Assembly: GCA_030765065.1 (NCBI GenBank)
Contig: CM060984.1
Span: 105,071,488-105,135,487, forward strand
DNA length: 64,000 bases
Origin: Deroplatys truncata
Lineage: Eukaryota; Arthropoda; Insecta; Mantodea; Mantidae
Direction: 5' to 3'
The position numbers and the translations under genes were made by a program. Positions 11,025 to 21,975 of this stretch are shown in pieces (the first letter of the stretch is position 1; every line of letters starts with the position of its first letter). Below the pieces are notes generated by a model, which saw nothing but the letters and a program-made list of their open reading frames with translations, was not told where the DNA came from and ran no database searches.

Positions 11025-12430
11025 TTTAAAATAAAGAGAGTTGAAGGTCGTTACACTACATCACTAAAATGTTCTTACCAAAAGAAGAATTATTACTACT
11101 CCTAGAAACTTGGATATTAAACAATGGCACACCTAGAGCACAAACAGAAGATTACTTGAAACTAACAAAATTATGCCTGGACCAGAATTTCTTTTCTTTC
11201 TATAACAAAATCTTTAAACAAACCACAGGCCTAACTATGGGAAACCCCCTTTCACCATTTTTAGCAGAACTATATATGAGCCATTTTGAATGCCATATTA
11301 CTACATCTTTCCCACATCTATTCAAAACCTGGTATAGGTACATAGATGATATTTTTGCTATTGTTCCAAAAAAACTTTCAGAAGATGCTTTGAAATTATT
11401 GAATTTACAAAAAATATCCATTAAATTCACAATAGAAAAAGAAGAAAATGGCCAATTACCTTACCTAGATATCAGGATCATCAGAAATAATGCACACAGC
11501 AAACTAACGTTTGGCACTTACAGAAAACCAATTCACACAGAAAATTATATTAAAAACAATAGCTACAATCCTACAAGCCACAAACATGCAATTTTAAATA
11601 GTATTACAAACAGGTTAGTACATATACCATTGGAGAAAGAGGAATACCAGAAAGAATACCAACACATTATCCACATAGCCATTAGGAATGGATATCAGAA
11701 AAAAACAATAGATAAGAAGATAAAAAAGTTTGAAAGACAGAAATGCATCCAACAGACTACTTTACTCAGACAACAAAAACCACAAGCATATAAGAAATTC
11801 ACTTATCACCCTTCGACACATAAATTTCAAAGGATTTTCAAGAAATACATCACCCTGTCTCCACAGAATAAACACAATATACAGAAACTACTATGCAACA
11901 GAACCAAAGATCCTATCCCCATCGATAAATCAGCTGGTATATATCAAATTGTTTGTAATGACTGTAACCTGGTATACATAGGAAGAACCAAAAGAAATCT
12001 TGAAATAAGACTTTAAGAGCATATGAGATGCATTTACCAAAAGCAGCCAGATAAATCAGCAGTAGCACATCATTTCTGGTCTTCAAACCATGATATTACT
12101 CCGAACATAAAACTCTTAAAACCGATCAACAGCAGCAATGAATTGGACATCTGGGAAAAAATACACATCGTCAAACACAAGAATCACCTAATGAATTTCG
12201 AACTGCCGCCACCCAGCAGCCTTTGGAGGTTCATCAGCCCAGCACCAGAGAACACCACTAGCCACACACTTCCCCAGACAATAACCGGCAAAATTAGTTG
12301 AAAACATGCTGACAATGGAAGCAAACCATCTCCCAAAATGCATTCAAGTAAGAACATTTTAGTGATGTGGTGTAACAACCTTCAACTCTCTTTATTTTAA
12401 ATTATGACACATCACTGTTACTAGCTTATA
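11025..12430 (+). mobile_element. Penelope-like element copy C with inverted terminal repeats
   Basis: The unit is bounded by inverted repeats: 11025-11078 and 12348-12401 are reverse complements at 52 of 54 positions, and the right end continues to about 12,430 with the tail sequence shared with copy A. Between them lies RT plus GIY-YIG coding sequence, listed separately. The left inverted repeat is a reversed copy of the 3' tail, so the body is a 5'-truncated copy joined to an inverted tail, an arrangement known for Penelope-like elements, whose terminal repeats can be direct or inverted. The element sits in the intron right before exon F, on the strand opposite the host gene. Confidence 0.85.
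11069..12301 (+). pseudogene. Penelope reverse transcriptase with GIY-YIG endonuclease, one stop
   Basis: One frame of about 410 codons, broken by a single in-frame TAA at 12014-12016. RT landmarks: LTMGNPLSPFLAELYM (residues about 52-67) and YRYIDDIFAIV (about 89-99, catalytic Asp pair), then LPYLDIRI and FGTYRKPIHTENYI (about 130-160). After a basic linker comes a GIY-YIG nuclease: AGIYQIVCNDCNLVYIGRTK (about 288-307). The part after the stop continues the nuclease (EHMRCIYQKQPDKSAVAHHF, then HDITPNIKLL and an ELDIWEKIHI helix with its Glu). The ATG lies in the inverted terminal repeat, so the N-terminal half of a normal Penelope protein is absent. RT and GIY-YIG identities are clear; activity is excluded by the truncation. 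Confidence 0.88.
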
Positions 12431-12512
12431 AATCTTCAAAATTAATTATCAAAAACAGAGATTACAGGCACTGTATGAACACACTCGTATAATGTTTAGT
12501 GCTGATACTCAC

Positions 12513-12705
12513 CATTCCATGATGTGAGCATTTTATCATCAAGATGAGGTCGTGGTCTTTTCTGCCTTTCCTCATATAAGATGGCTCTTGCCTGGGAAAG
12601 GGCTTCTTTTAGAACACTTATCTCCAAACCAAAAGCCTCAGCTGTCTCCTCCTCACTTCCCAACACAATCAGAACATTTTGCAGTTTCAGTTCATCATGA
12701 GGATC
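12513..12705 (-). CDS. SPATA20: SPATA20-like protein, exon F
   Basis: Acceptor GATACAG lies just right of 12,705 and donor GTGAGT just left of 12,513. The exon is 64 codons plus one base (phase 0 in, phase 1 out). It encodes DPHDELKLQNVLIV, SEEETAEAFGLEISVLKEAL, a basic stretch RQKRPRPHLDDKMLTSWN. The RxxRPxPxxDDKxLTSWNG block is diagnostic for the YyaL/SPATA20 family and is completed by exon G. Reading frame is open with no stop, and base composition is higher in GC than the surrounding intron. Confidence 0.95.
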
Positions 12706-14190
12706 CTGTATCAAAGAATAACACATTTCTTTGTGTCATCAACTACATATTAATTTTCATAATGGCTACACTAACAACAAACTACGTCATATTAGCAATG
12801 CTTCTATCTTGAGATCAAAGTTCTTTCAACTTTTTCAAATTACTTTGAGTCCAGTTGCAGATCTGATCAAAAGTTTTGGTGCCAGGTTTTCTTTTAAATA
12901 AATTTTGCACCTATACTTGGCATCCCCATTTGTGGTTGCAGAGATCACTTTTGGAAAATGTTAACAAAGAAAGATATTCTTAACATTTCCAAACCATCTG
13001 AGACCGAATTTTGATATCAATTTATAATTAATTATATATTATGTACTTTTTCTCAATGATTATTTTGATATACGTATGTGAAATGTAAAAATTCAGGAAC
13101 AGCCACAATAGCTGACAATTATTTATATGTATAATATGTGCCTGTGTTAAAATGTTCCTGGTTTCATAGTGTTTAAACCTTAAAAAGTACAGTTTAGCCA
13201 TGTGAAGGCTGAACAAACATGCAATACTTTTGTATTTTGGTGAGGGGGAAATCTCTATTGTTGCTTTATGTGAGCCCAAGCCATAGGACATAGGAGACAA
13301 GAAAATTTTTGCAAAAAACAGGGAAATCACAGTGACATAGTGTAGAATACCATGTGACTTTGTAAATAGACCAATAAGGATTAAATAAAATCACATCATT
13401 ATAAACTCATGCCAGCAACAGCATGACACTTTAGCCAATAAGGGATGAGTTAAGTAATACTTCAAGTGTGGACACAGTTGCAATGTAGATTGGTGCGCAG
13501 ACCAAGTTGCTCTGAGAGAAAAAGTTTGCAAGCAAAATTACAGGTTACAAAGGAATATTCCACAGAAAGTGTAAAGTGCTAAGATAAGTACCAAAGTGTA
13601 TTCCGGCTTAGTTTACTGTAACCCACAAAGGTGCCGAGAGACATCGCACTTATCCAATTAAGAAGTATTGTATAATAAAAGTAACATGCGAACTTATTTT
13701 TGTGGCACATGCATATTGCGCTACATAGAAGTTCAGTGAGCTAGTTAGTGCAACTCAACCGGAAATATATTTAACTGTACAATTGTGAATTATGTAAAAT
13801 ATATCTTAGCTTCATCAGTTATTTGTGCCTCATCACTTTACCAAGTTTGCTACCCACACCAAGGTCTCCATTACCACTTACCTATCCTCGCTTCTCCACT
13901 GAGACGCTTCTACTCAGGACAAATTTTTCAAAGTGCTAATTACAAAAACGACAGAGAAAAGCAGAAGAAGAAGCCATGTCGAGACGAGGGGATCAATGAA
14001 CAGGTATGGCAGAAAATGGTTTCCTCCATCACCTTCCCATAACGATTTAATTTCCTGTGTGATGCGAGGGCTTTGAACACACGGCCCCGCACACAGAGCC
14101 AGCCAGCTTTCCCCCTTTGACAAAGACTTCAACATGAGGTAACAAAGTTGCGGCCTTACATGCATATGACAAAAGTTGTGATCTAGGGTG
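12706..14190. other. Intron between exons E and F, left part
   Basis: No gene recognised. The stretch 13,330-13,930 is of more balanced composition than its surroundings (for example a direct pair of CCAATAAGG words at 13,371 and 13,436) and might be a solo LTR, but I found neither ends nor a second copy. Confidence 0.4.
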
Positions 14191-14964
14191 TAAAGCCCCT
14201 TGTACATGATCAAATTTTTGTGAAATTCAATACTTTACAAGACCTTTCAAGAGTTGTCACAACTTTACAAGTTTTCTTGTCAAATTGCTTCCAATACTTT
14301 TAAACTCTTTGAAAGTCTTGAAAGCAAATAAGGACATGCTCTAAAGGGTCAAAGATTTGACAATGATTTGATGGCTTTAGCCAATGAAGTGCGAGTATTT
14401 ACAGTATGTCACGAAATCTGCAACATGGCAGAAAGCGAAAAGTAAACAAAAATGGCTACACTGCCAAGATATGTTGTATGCAAACTGATTAGGTTATACA
14501 TAAGCTGGTCATGTCCGTAATCTAGGACTTTGTGGATTACCACAAGGTGAAGCAGATAAAGGCATACAAAGAAATAATTACAAGCCAGATTTCCAAACTA
14601 AGTATGCATTTATGTAATGTTATATAGTGTGGTTAACCTATCAGTTGGTGTATTCCATTGTATTCCATAATCTAATATGATTTCATTGGATATAATACGT
14701 GAAAGTGTTACATAATATTGGTATAGAACAGTATTCATTGCAAACTGTTATACTGTAACTCAAATAGTAAATTACTTTGTGTGTGATAAATTATTTATTA
14801 ATGTGTTCTGAAGGGTTTCAGTTTGAAGAAAGACAATTTGTAAATACACATTTATGACATTGTCAAGTCTTGTCCAATCCTGTCACATATTGAAAAATGT
14901 TTGACAATTTTTCTTGTACACTCTTGAATTGGAAAAAAAGTTTGATTGTGTACAAGGGGCTTTA
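14191..14964. mobile_element. MITE-like element with perfect 16-bp terminal inverted repeats
   Basis: Starts TAAAGCCCCTTGTACA and ends TGTACAAGGGGCTTTA, an exact inverted pair; similarity continues imperfectly inward for about 30 more bases (ATCAAA and AATTCAA words on both sides). Length 774 bp. No transposase ORF; a short segment near 14,520-14,590 has a MADF/SANT-like flavour that I would not rely on. Target duplication could not be decided, so the superfamily is open (PIF/Harbinger or hAT are candidates). Confidence 0.75.
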
Positions 14965-15406
14965 AACATGTAGAATATAACTTTGTTTTAGTGTTGCTGC
15001 CACAGATGATCTCACCACATAAGAATATGACAGTTTTCAAATATTTTCTAGGAATAAGAATTACTCTAGCTCTCAGTACAAACTTTCAGTTAGAAATGCA
15101 GATATTCAAGTAAACTAGAGCTAAAAATATATCAAATGTGTTACATTAAGGCAGTTAAAAAGCTCTAGACAAATATTTTTGATCTGGGGACAATATTGAT
15201 CTTAAGCTATTTGCAAACTGGAAAAATATTTCATTTGGAAACTTAACAATCATCTTAAGAAATTACACCAAAAGACTATTTCATCAAACAGATCAAGTTC
15301 AAAGTCCGGCTTCCAGGAAAATTTAAACACCCAAAATGCAAGTTTTCTTGGGTGCTAAGCTAAGGTTTTGATCAACTTGTAAACAACCCAATGAAATTTA
15401 GTGTAC
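14965..15406. other. Intron just downstream of exon E
   Basis: AT-rich, nothing recognised. Confidence 0.5.
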
Positions 15407-15616
15407 CTGATATGGATTCACATTCCCTTTACGCAGTACATTGTAATGATGACAGAAAATCTCAGCAAGTGAAACTGTACTACCAGCAACTTTTTTTTCT
15501 GCCAAGAGTTTCTGCACATCTTCATAAGTCCATACACAGAATGCACCTTCCTTTTTGTGTTCTGCACCTTCAAAAGGATATGAATCTGCATCTTCTGCAC
15601 TGTAAAACCCGCCAGA
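15407..15616 (-). CDS. SPATA20: SPATA20-like protein, exon E
   Basis: Acceptor TTTTCAG lies just right of 15,616 and donor GTACAC just left of 15,407. Exactly 70 codons, phase 0 at both ends. It encodes SGGFYSAEDADSYPFEGAEH, then KEGAFCVWTYEDVQKLLAEK and a tail ending VLRKGNVNPYQ. GGFYSAEDADS and EGAFYVWT-type motifs are the best known signatures of the family and belong to the barrel domain related to AGE-type sugar epimerases; the acidic EDADS cluster is thought to lie in the cavity. The donor GTACAC is weaker than the others. Everything else about the exon is regular. Confidence 0.95.
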
Positions 15617-15797
15617 CTGAAAAGATACAAAATTTATCATTATTATGAGAGGGTTTTAAATAGAACTATTTTATGCCATATGCACTGAGTGCTTAAAATT
15701 GTAATTTATTCTTCATCTTATCATATATAATTGATATGGGAAATTTCAACATACCTTAGGTATAAGGTGTACATATAAAGCAGTCCAAAGTGAAATA

Positions 15798-17109
15798 TAG
15801 GGCTATTCATAAGTCAGTGTCACATTTGGAAAACATCCTGTATGTGATGTATGAGACGTGTGAGTCCGAATCATGTAAGTATGGAAACAGAAACTCTCCA
15901 AGTTTGTGTCACATGAAGCACACATGTTGTAGTGATGCAGTTAGCCGCTAGGCGGTTGGAGTGTACAAAATGGCATTTGCAGATAACGAGAGAGCGTTTT
16001 GCGTGATACAATTTGCAAAAACAGAGGTTACTGTGACCATTCAGCAGCGATTTCGCACTCATTTTCACAAGGATGTGCCAAATCATAGGACCATCAAGAG
16101 GTGGTATGAAAAGTTTGAGCGCACTGGTTGTCTGTCCACCCAAACGAACCAGAAGACCGGGACCATCAGATGCCACTATTGCAGATGTCCGTGAGTTGTT
16201 TGCACGCAGCCCTCAGAGATCGACAAATCGTGCAGGTCTGCAGCTGGGAATGTCTCAGTCAACTGTGTGGCGGACTCTTCGCAAGTAACTGAAGGTGAAA
16301 CCGCACAAACTGGAACTCCTGCAGGCACTCACAGGTGCTGACAAGGAGGTTCGCACACAATTGTAGGCTGTAATGACAGATGATGATGATTTTGGTGACA
16401 GACTCGTCTTCAGCGACGAAGCAACGTTTCACTTGTCAGGGAAAGTGAACCGTAACAATGTGCGCATTTGGGGAACCCAACACCCACATGTGACAGTCAA
16501 GTATTGTATGACTCCCCAAAGATCAACGTGTTCTGCGGCCTGTCAAAGGACAAGGTTTACGGGCCCTTTTTCTTCGCTGAATCCACACTGACTGCATCAC
16601 TTACCTGGACATGTTAGATCAATGGCTTATGCCACAACTGACAGACGAAGTGACTTCGTTTTCCAACAGGACGGGGGCCCAATCCACTTCCATCGACCCT
16701 TGCGCACATACCTGAACCACAACCTTCCGCGACGTTGGATTGGACGAAATGCTGACAATGACGTCGCATTGTTTCGGTGGCCGCCCCAATCCCTGGACTT
16801 AACACCATGTGATTTCTTTCTCTGGAGATATGGGAATGATAGTGTTCATTCCACCACTTCCAGCTGACTTGAAGGACCTCCGAGATCGCATTACAGCAGC
16901 GATAACAACTGGTGCAGTTGTGGACGTAATTGGACTATCGCCTGGATGTCTCCCGTGTAACCAGAGACGAACACATTGAACACTTGTAAGGTATACCAAG
17001 CAAACTTTGAGAGATTACCTTTCATTTGGCATATCATTCACACTGATATTTCAAGGACTTATTTCACAGCAAACTTTCGAAATGTGACATTGACTTATGA
17101 ATAACCCTG
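15798..17109 (+). mobile_element. Tc1/mariner-superfamily element, complete ends, dead transposase
   Basis: The ends form inverted repeats of about 28 bp (left reads GGGCTATTCATAAGTCAGTG, right is its near reverse complement ending GACTTATGAATAACCCTG), flanked by TA at 15796-15797 and 17110-17111 as expected for this superfamily. Inside, plus-strand pieces of one transposase appear in shifting frames: ERAFCVIQFAKTEV and RTIKRWYEKFERTGCL (helix-turn-helix), RLVFSDEATFHLSGKVNRNN (first catalytic Asp), DFVFQQDGGPIHFHRPL (second Asp) and SLDLTPCDFFLWRYG (third acidic residue). This is the insect HTH type often labelled DUF4817. Several frameshifts and stops make it inactive. Confidence 0.88.
15970..16990 (+). 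pseudogene. Transposase of the Tc1/mariner element, frameshifted
   Basis: Starts at ATG 15970 (MAFADNERAFCVIQF) and can be followed to about 16,988 by changing frame near 16,160, 16,290, 16,560, 16,600 and 16,850. All three catalytic carboxylates of the DDD/E triad are still visible. Length without breaks would be about 340 residues, normal for the superfamily. It shares family with the transposase at 48.7-49.4 kb. Confidence 0.82.
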
Positions 17110-17344
17110 TATACACAAATGAAAAGCAATTAACAAGGGTTTAGGAATGAAAGTACTCAATATCAATATTAAAACAGTATTTTTAATTTCATTTCATCCA
17201 TTTAATCAAATTACACTGATCTCTGTCTCTCTGTTTGTGAATGCCATTACTCAAACATGAAAAGTAAGCCAAATAGCAAATTCATACTCAAGTCAGGCAC
17301 CTATTAAGGATGTGAAGTAGAGATTTTCAATAGTGAAGCCACCA

Positions 17345-17765
17345 AAATTCCATGGTACTTCCAGATACCCAAACTATAAGAGCTATGGAATGCAGTGGCA
17401 CCAGCAATGCGACACCTGCACAGCAGGTACTGGACCTATCATGCAATCGATGCCGAGTGCAACATGATCATATGGGGGCGCCAATGAACTTTCTGGGAGA
17501 CAACAACTACCTTGCCAGGAGACACCTGAAGCTGGCAAGTGACTGGATGAGGGCTCACTATGACTGACTGGCGACCAGTGCCAGATTCCAAGAAGGTGAC
17601 CTTATGTGGCTGTAATGTTCCACAAGGACTAACAGGAAGTGGCCGAAGCTGCAATGTTCCTGCATCAGCGATGTGGTATCCCATTTGACATCAACCCCAA
17701 GAAAAGCTGAAGGTGACCCATCTTAATTGGTTTGCCTCACAACACGAAGCTGCTCGGGACAACCA
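17345..17765 (+). pseudogene. 3' end of a decayed gypsy pol (integrase C-terminus)
   Basis: Plus-strand pieces LARRHLKLASDWMRAHYD, then FQEGDLMWL and RKWPKLQCS in shifting frames match the C-terminal end of Ty3/gypsy integrases (the HLK.ASDRMK.RYD...F..GD.VWL...GPY region). Several stops and frameshifts. The LTR-like sequence beginning at 17,768 follows directly, as expected for a 3' end. This is an old element unrelated in sequence to the young gypsy at 25.8 kb. Confidence 0.7.
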
Positions 17766-17767
17766 AC

Positions 17768-19150
17768 TCTGACACAGCGGCTAGGCCCAAGGTTATTGGA
17801 AGGTTGGCACCAGGCAGTCAGAGATAGAAAAATCTGATGTGTTACACTCACATGACTTTCTCTACTCCTGTACAAACCATTTTTACAAATGCTTATTCTC
17901 CATATGCATCATCTTAATCGAGATGTTAATCTTACTGATATTTTTCTTGTAGATGCAAGAGGAATTGGTAGGCTCTAAGCGATAGTCAAATATTTTAAGA
18001 GATGGTTGCTATGTGGAGTATTCCATTCTCTTTGATTTACCAGGACAAAAAAAAAAAGAATAACGAATTCCCATTTGAGAAAAAGTGTAAGTATTGCTAA
18101 ATTTAAGGGAATAACAAGCAATATCTCGAAAATGGTTCACTCAACAAACAAAATGTATATGACATAAATTGTGTATTTTAATGCGATCTACATTTTTTGT
18201 GTTGTAAAATTTTGTCTATCTCTTATGGTTTACCAGTTATGCAAAAGTCGTTCACAATGAAGAACACTTTTGGAGACATTTCCAGAAAATTCAAGATATA
18301 CATTTTATTTGTCATGAAAGTATCTTAAATATATGATATTTTAATCAAAATCATTAGAGCCATTTTTGAGAAAATTAAAATTTTCTAAAAATGTTACATG
18401 TAAAGGGTAATCTGCGGTGGGGGGATTTTCTTGAAAACTTTTGTGTCGCATCTCTGGAAGATACTGAACCTAAATACCAAGTTTGGTGTTTATCCAACAG
18501 TACGTTTCTGAGTTATGTGTTCGCAGACAGACAGACAGACACACAGACACATACATGGACATTTTTCCAAAAATACTTTTTTTGGATTCAGGAGGCCTCA
18601 AAACATGTATTTCCGGTGAAATCTCAGTATCAAATATTTGGGTGGAATGCAATACTTCCCTACTTACTATAGGTTGTAGAGAAAGTAAAAAATAAGTAGC
18701 TCTCTCACTAATGTAAACAGTAGAAGCATTATCATCAGATAACCAGAATCTTCTGGAACTTTCCTTCCCCCACCTCCAGAACATGTGCCCAGGAAGTTCT
18801 AGAATGTTCTGAAAAAGATTCCACTGACTATATAAGCAAACATTCTTGTGAGTTGAGTTAGAGAGTACATTTCTGATGCGACGAAAAAAGCTTTTCTCCT
18901 AGCAAGTTTGTGATGACTGCTTGTGACATGCAGTGAGTGCTGCATCTGCAAGACATTGGAGAAGTCTTGTATTTGACTCCCCAGTGAAAGAACCATCAGG
19001 AAGAAGAGGCTACGCCGTGCGGATTTTGTTGCGCCGCTACATCACCAAGAAAGTGAAATGATAGTGAAAAGTTGCAATAGATCAGGTTATTAAGTGATGG
19101 TGAGAACTTAGTGAAGCGAGTTAAAAACTGACAAAGTCGCAATATTTCCA
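17768..19150 (+). mobile_element. Old gypsy LTR (copy 1), interrupted by another repeat
   Basis: Starts TCTGACACAGCGGCTAGGCC, which matches the start of LTR copy 2 at 42,630 (TGTGACACAGTGGCTGTGGC). The two copies share further blocks: AGAAC/ATCTTCTGGA near 18,750, GTTCTAGAATGTTC at 18,797, a TATA-type promoter word (ACTATATAAG at 18,828-18,837), TGTGACATGCAG near 18,924 and GTGAGAACTTAG near 19,100. A different repeat occupies 18,276-18,692. The right end is fuzzy. Confidence 0.62.
18276..18692 (+). repeat. Interspersed repeat family R, copy 1
   Basis: Shares the blocks TTCAAGATATACATTTTATT, AAAGGGTAAT, CTTGAAAAC, GGCCTCAAAACATGTATTTC and a terminal hairpin (CTACTTACTATAGGT...TAGAGAAAGTAAAA) with copies at 39,003-39,379, 58,431-58,806 and, reversed, 35,945-36,640. 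Contains a short AGAC/ACAC simple run at 18,525-18,553. No coding capacity; class unknown. Confidence 0.82.
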
Positions 19151-20068
19151 AATAATATGTGCCTTGAGCTAATTTTGAAACCTGGCGACACTGATTGCAT
19201 AGCTTCATCACATCAGTGAATTCCCACCTTATTTAACCGTAGCCATTTACTCGCAGTACAAAGGTTAGGAGTTCTCGAAATTGAGTTCAATTGTGGTGTT
19301 ACTTAGGTAATATTAAATTAAGTTTAAATTTTATTTTTAGCATTCTTAACATTTATAAAAAATGTAATCTACTAATTCAGACAAAGGAAAGCAGTTCAAA
19401 ATATTCAACTGCTAATGCTATATAAATTGAATTCCAAAAATATTCCTGCAGGTTTAAAATTATTCTCCACTTGAAATTCCGGTGACTCAATTCATTGGTG
19501 TGGTGCTTGTATATGATGAAAGCTTTTTTTATGTAATCATGACAAAATAAAGGGGGTTATGGGGCTAAGGGGTTTATTCTAACCCTTCAATATTATGGAT
19601 AACTTCTGATGAGTTAAATAATTCATATGCTGTTATTCATGGTAAGATCACATAAAGATCCCTTAAATCTTTTATTTTATGTCAATACGATGTCTTGGTA
19701 CTTTTTATATGGGAATATTTGTATGACATTAATGTAAGTTTTCAATGGATAAATGCATGCATATTAAAGGGATTATTAAAAGCATAAAATTCCTGTCCCT
19801 ACTGATCACATATGCATGATATGGGAATCGTCAAGATACATAAAACATATATGCATAACAGAATGGATTTCCTAACAATAACAACTGTAAGCAATAACTA
19901 TGGCAAGTATATAAGCAGCACAAGAGTACATGATGAAATCACAATTCTGCTTCATTTGTCTACAGACTTGGCATTATTCTCTTGCACATGCCTCGGTGAA
20001 GTTGCTTTACAGCAACATGTAAAAAAGGGTTAGGTAGTAATTTTATGAGACAATGTGATTTGCAGATA
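19151..20068. other. Intron sequence, nothing recognised
   Basis: AT-rich part of the intron between exons D and E. No supported gene or repeat. Confidence 0.45.
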
Positions 20069-21224
20069 CAGTAGAATCTCGTTAGTACGTTTTTGTAGGG
20101 ACCTAAGGATTTGGACGTCATAGGCGGGAAAACGTGTTAACGAAAATACAAAATCTGCAATTTAAGAACATAGTTATGTAATAAAATCTAAGAATTACCA
20201 TGTCACCATGGACAGTTGAAATAGATTTCCAGTACAATTTTATACTGAATACGATCCGTGTTTCCATGTTAAATTCAATATGTGATCAAATGGATCAAAA
20301 CCTGAGAATAAATAATTCAAGCTTTTATGTTGGTCAACTTGGATTTTTGAGGTTATGAATGTTTTTGAGAAAATAAATTGCGAATTATGGAAGCGACAAT
20401 AGTGGCTTTGCTGTGTGTTTTATTACACCTATGATAACAATTTCCGCTAAAAAAAAGAAAACAAAATTATGTGCATGCATCGTGTTAACGAGTACAATAG
20501 ACAATAGTAACTCTGGCTTATTCAATACAATTTGAATACGGTAGGTGTTTCCATGCAACAAATTTCGTTCCGACCCTTTTCTGATCCTATTTTCCAAGAG
20601 GAAGTTTTGTTTTAGCATTTTTCCCTTCTTTAAAAGCAGTTTCAATCAATTTAGGTTTGCTAATCGTGTTTAAGGTTGACGGAGGAATGTTTAAATTCCG
20701 CATTATATCCACATGTTTCATATTTGGATTGTGGTATATTTCAAGGATTTTCAGTTTTTCAGTGTTGGTTATTTACTACACTTTCTTTTTTTCATTGCAA
20801 ATGAAAAGTTAAAATACAATCTACGTATGTTTGCTCAACACTCAACAGTAGAAACTATCGTTGGCATTTACCACGCCAGGTAAAGCATTCTCTATCCCGC
20901 CCACATAAATCGTGTCACACAAATATTTACATACATGCATGTGATTGGCTGCCGGTATCCACCCCGTGACCAAGGATTGACCAAAGTAGCAAATGGAGGA
21001 CGTCAAACTTTGAACGTGTTAAGCGACTACTCCCACTGGACTGACCAAGGATTGGCCAAAACAGCGAATGAGGACGTCAAACTTCAAATGTAGTAAGCGC
21101 GATCAGGAAAACGCACTAAGCAAACATTTATTACATTTGGTGATTTGGTACCGGGACTTTTATAATTCAACATAATAAACGGGAAAAACATGTTAATGAG
21201 GAACGTGCTAACGAGATTCCACTG
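20069..21224 (-). mobile_element. Tigger/pogo element copy 1, internally deleted
   Basis: Ends are inverted repeats: left CAGTAGAATCTCGTTAGTAC, right GTGCTAACGAGATTCCACTG, both continuing with GGGAAAA.CGTGTTAA words. The left flank is TA. The minus strand near 20,800-20,570 encodes a CENP-B-type helix-turn-helix: KILEIYHNPNMKHVDIMRNL then NIPPSTLNTISKPKLIETAF. The catalytic domain is missing, so the copy is a deletion derivative retaining only the DNA-binding end. Same family as the element at 42,797-43,959. Confidence 0.82.
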
Positions 21225-21795
21225 CATTTCTATTTCTTTTCTATACAGCATTTCATATATTCTTTAATTGAGTAGAATTTGTTATTTAGTAACAATTTTT
21301 GTATATGTTTTTTAAATTTTAATTTAGAAGTTATTCTTTTTCTGTATGTTGGTAGATAATTTTATGTTGATATAATTTTACTCCAGTGAACTTAAAAGGA
21401 TCTTTCAAATGAGATTTATGAGAATTAACATGGAATTTATTTTTATTACATGTATTATGATCATGTGCTTCAGGCATTTGTAATTAAATTTATTATTGAT
21501 ATCTGCGTGTGCGTGTGCGTGTGTGTAAAATAGTTCCTTTATACAAACACACATACAAGGGTGATACTATTAGTTGGAAACAATAAATCCACAGCAAATG
21601 AATGTATGAGGAAATGGAGAATTTAAACAGCTAACAATGAATGTGTTTATCTTTTACCCTCAACAATGCATTTAATGCCAGTTTAGTTTTCCCACAAAAA
21701 ATGGTTTTCATAGCTATTCACTATGGCAGTCCCATACACTATTTCTTTAGGAGTAAATATGTATTATATTTAAGAGAAAAGCAAAGAAAACTGAC
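21225..21795. other. Intron just downstream of exon D
   Basis: AT-rich with a short GT-rich run at 21,505-21,527. Nothing else recognised. Confidence 0.5.
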
Positions 21796-21975
21796 CTTGT
21801 GACTGAGATCTCTTTTGACATAAGTGAGGATGTCATGTACAATCTCTGCGTAGAATGGATCCTTAGTAGCTAAAAAAGCTGAAGCATATACTACCGTAAG
21901 CTGGGCTTGATCATATAACATTTTCTCAAAATGCGGCACATGCCATCGTTCATCTGTAGAATATCTTGCAAAACC
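21796..21975 (-). CDS. SPATA20: SPATA20-like protein, exon D
   Basis: Acceptor ACATACAG lies just right of 21,975 and donor GTCAGT just left of 21,796. Exactly 60 codons, phase 0 both ends. It encodes GFARYSTDERWHVPHFEKML followed by YDQAQLTVVYASAFLATKDP and a helix ending KRDLSHK. RYSTDxxWxVPHFEKMLYDQA is one of the most invariant segments of the YyaL/SPATA20 family. It follows HDHISQ from exon C without a gap, confirming order and frame. The neighbouring introns are about 6 kb (to exon E) and 13 kb (to exon C, enlarged by the gypsy insertion). Confidence 0.96.

Noticed and set aside
13330..13930. Solo LTR
   Set aside because: Composition suggests a repeat, but no ends, target duplication or second copy could be found.
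16614..16999. Minus-strand ORFs across the Tc1/mariner element
   Set aside because: They are antisense shadows of the transposase relic, whose catalytic motifs are on the plus strand.
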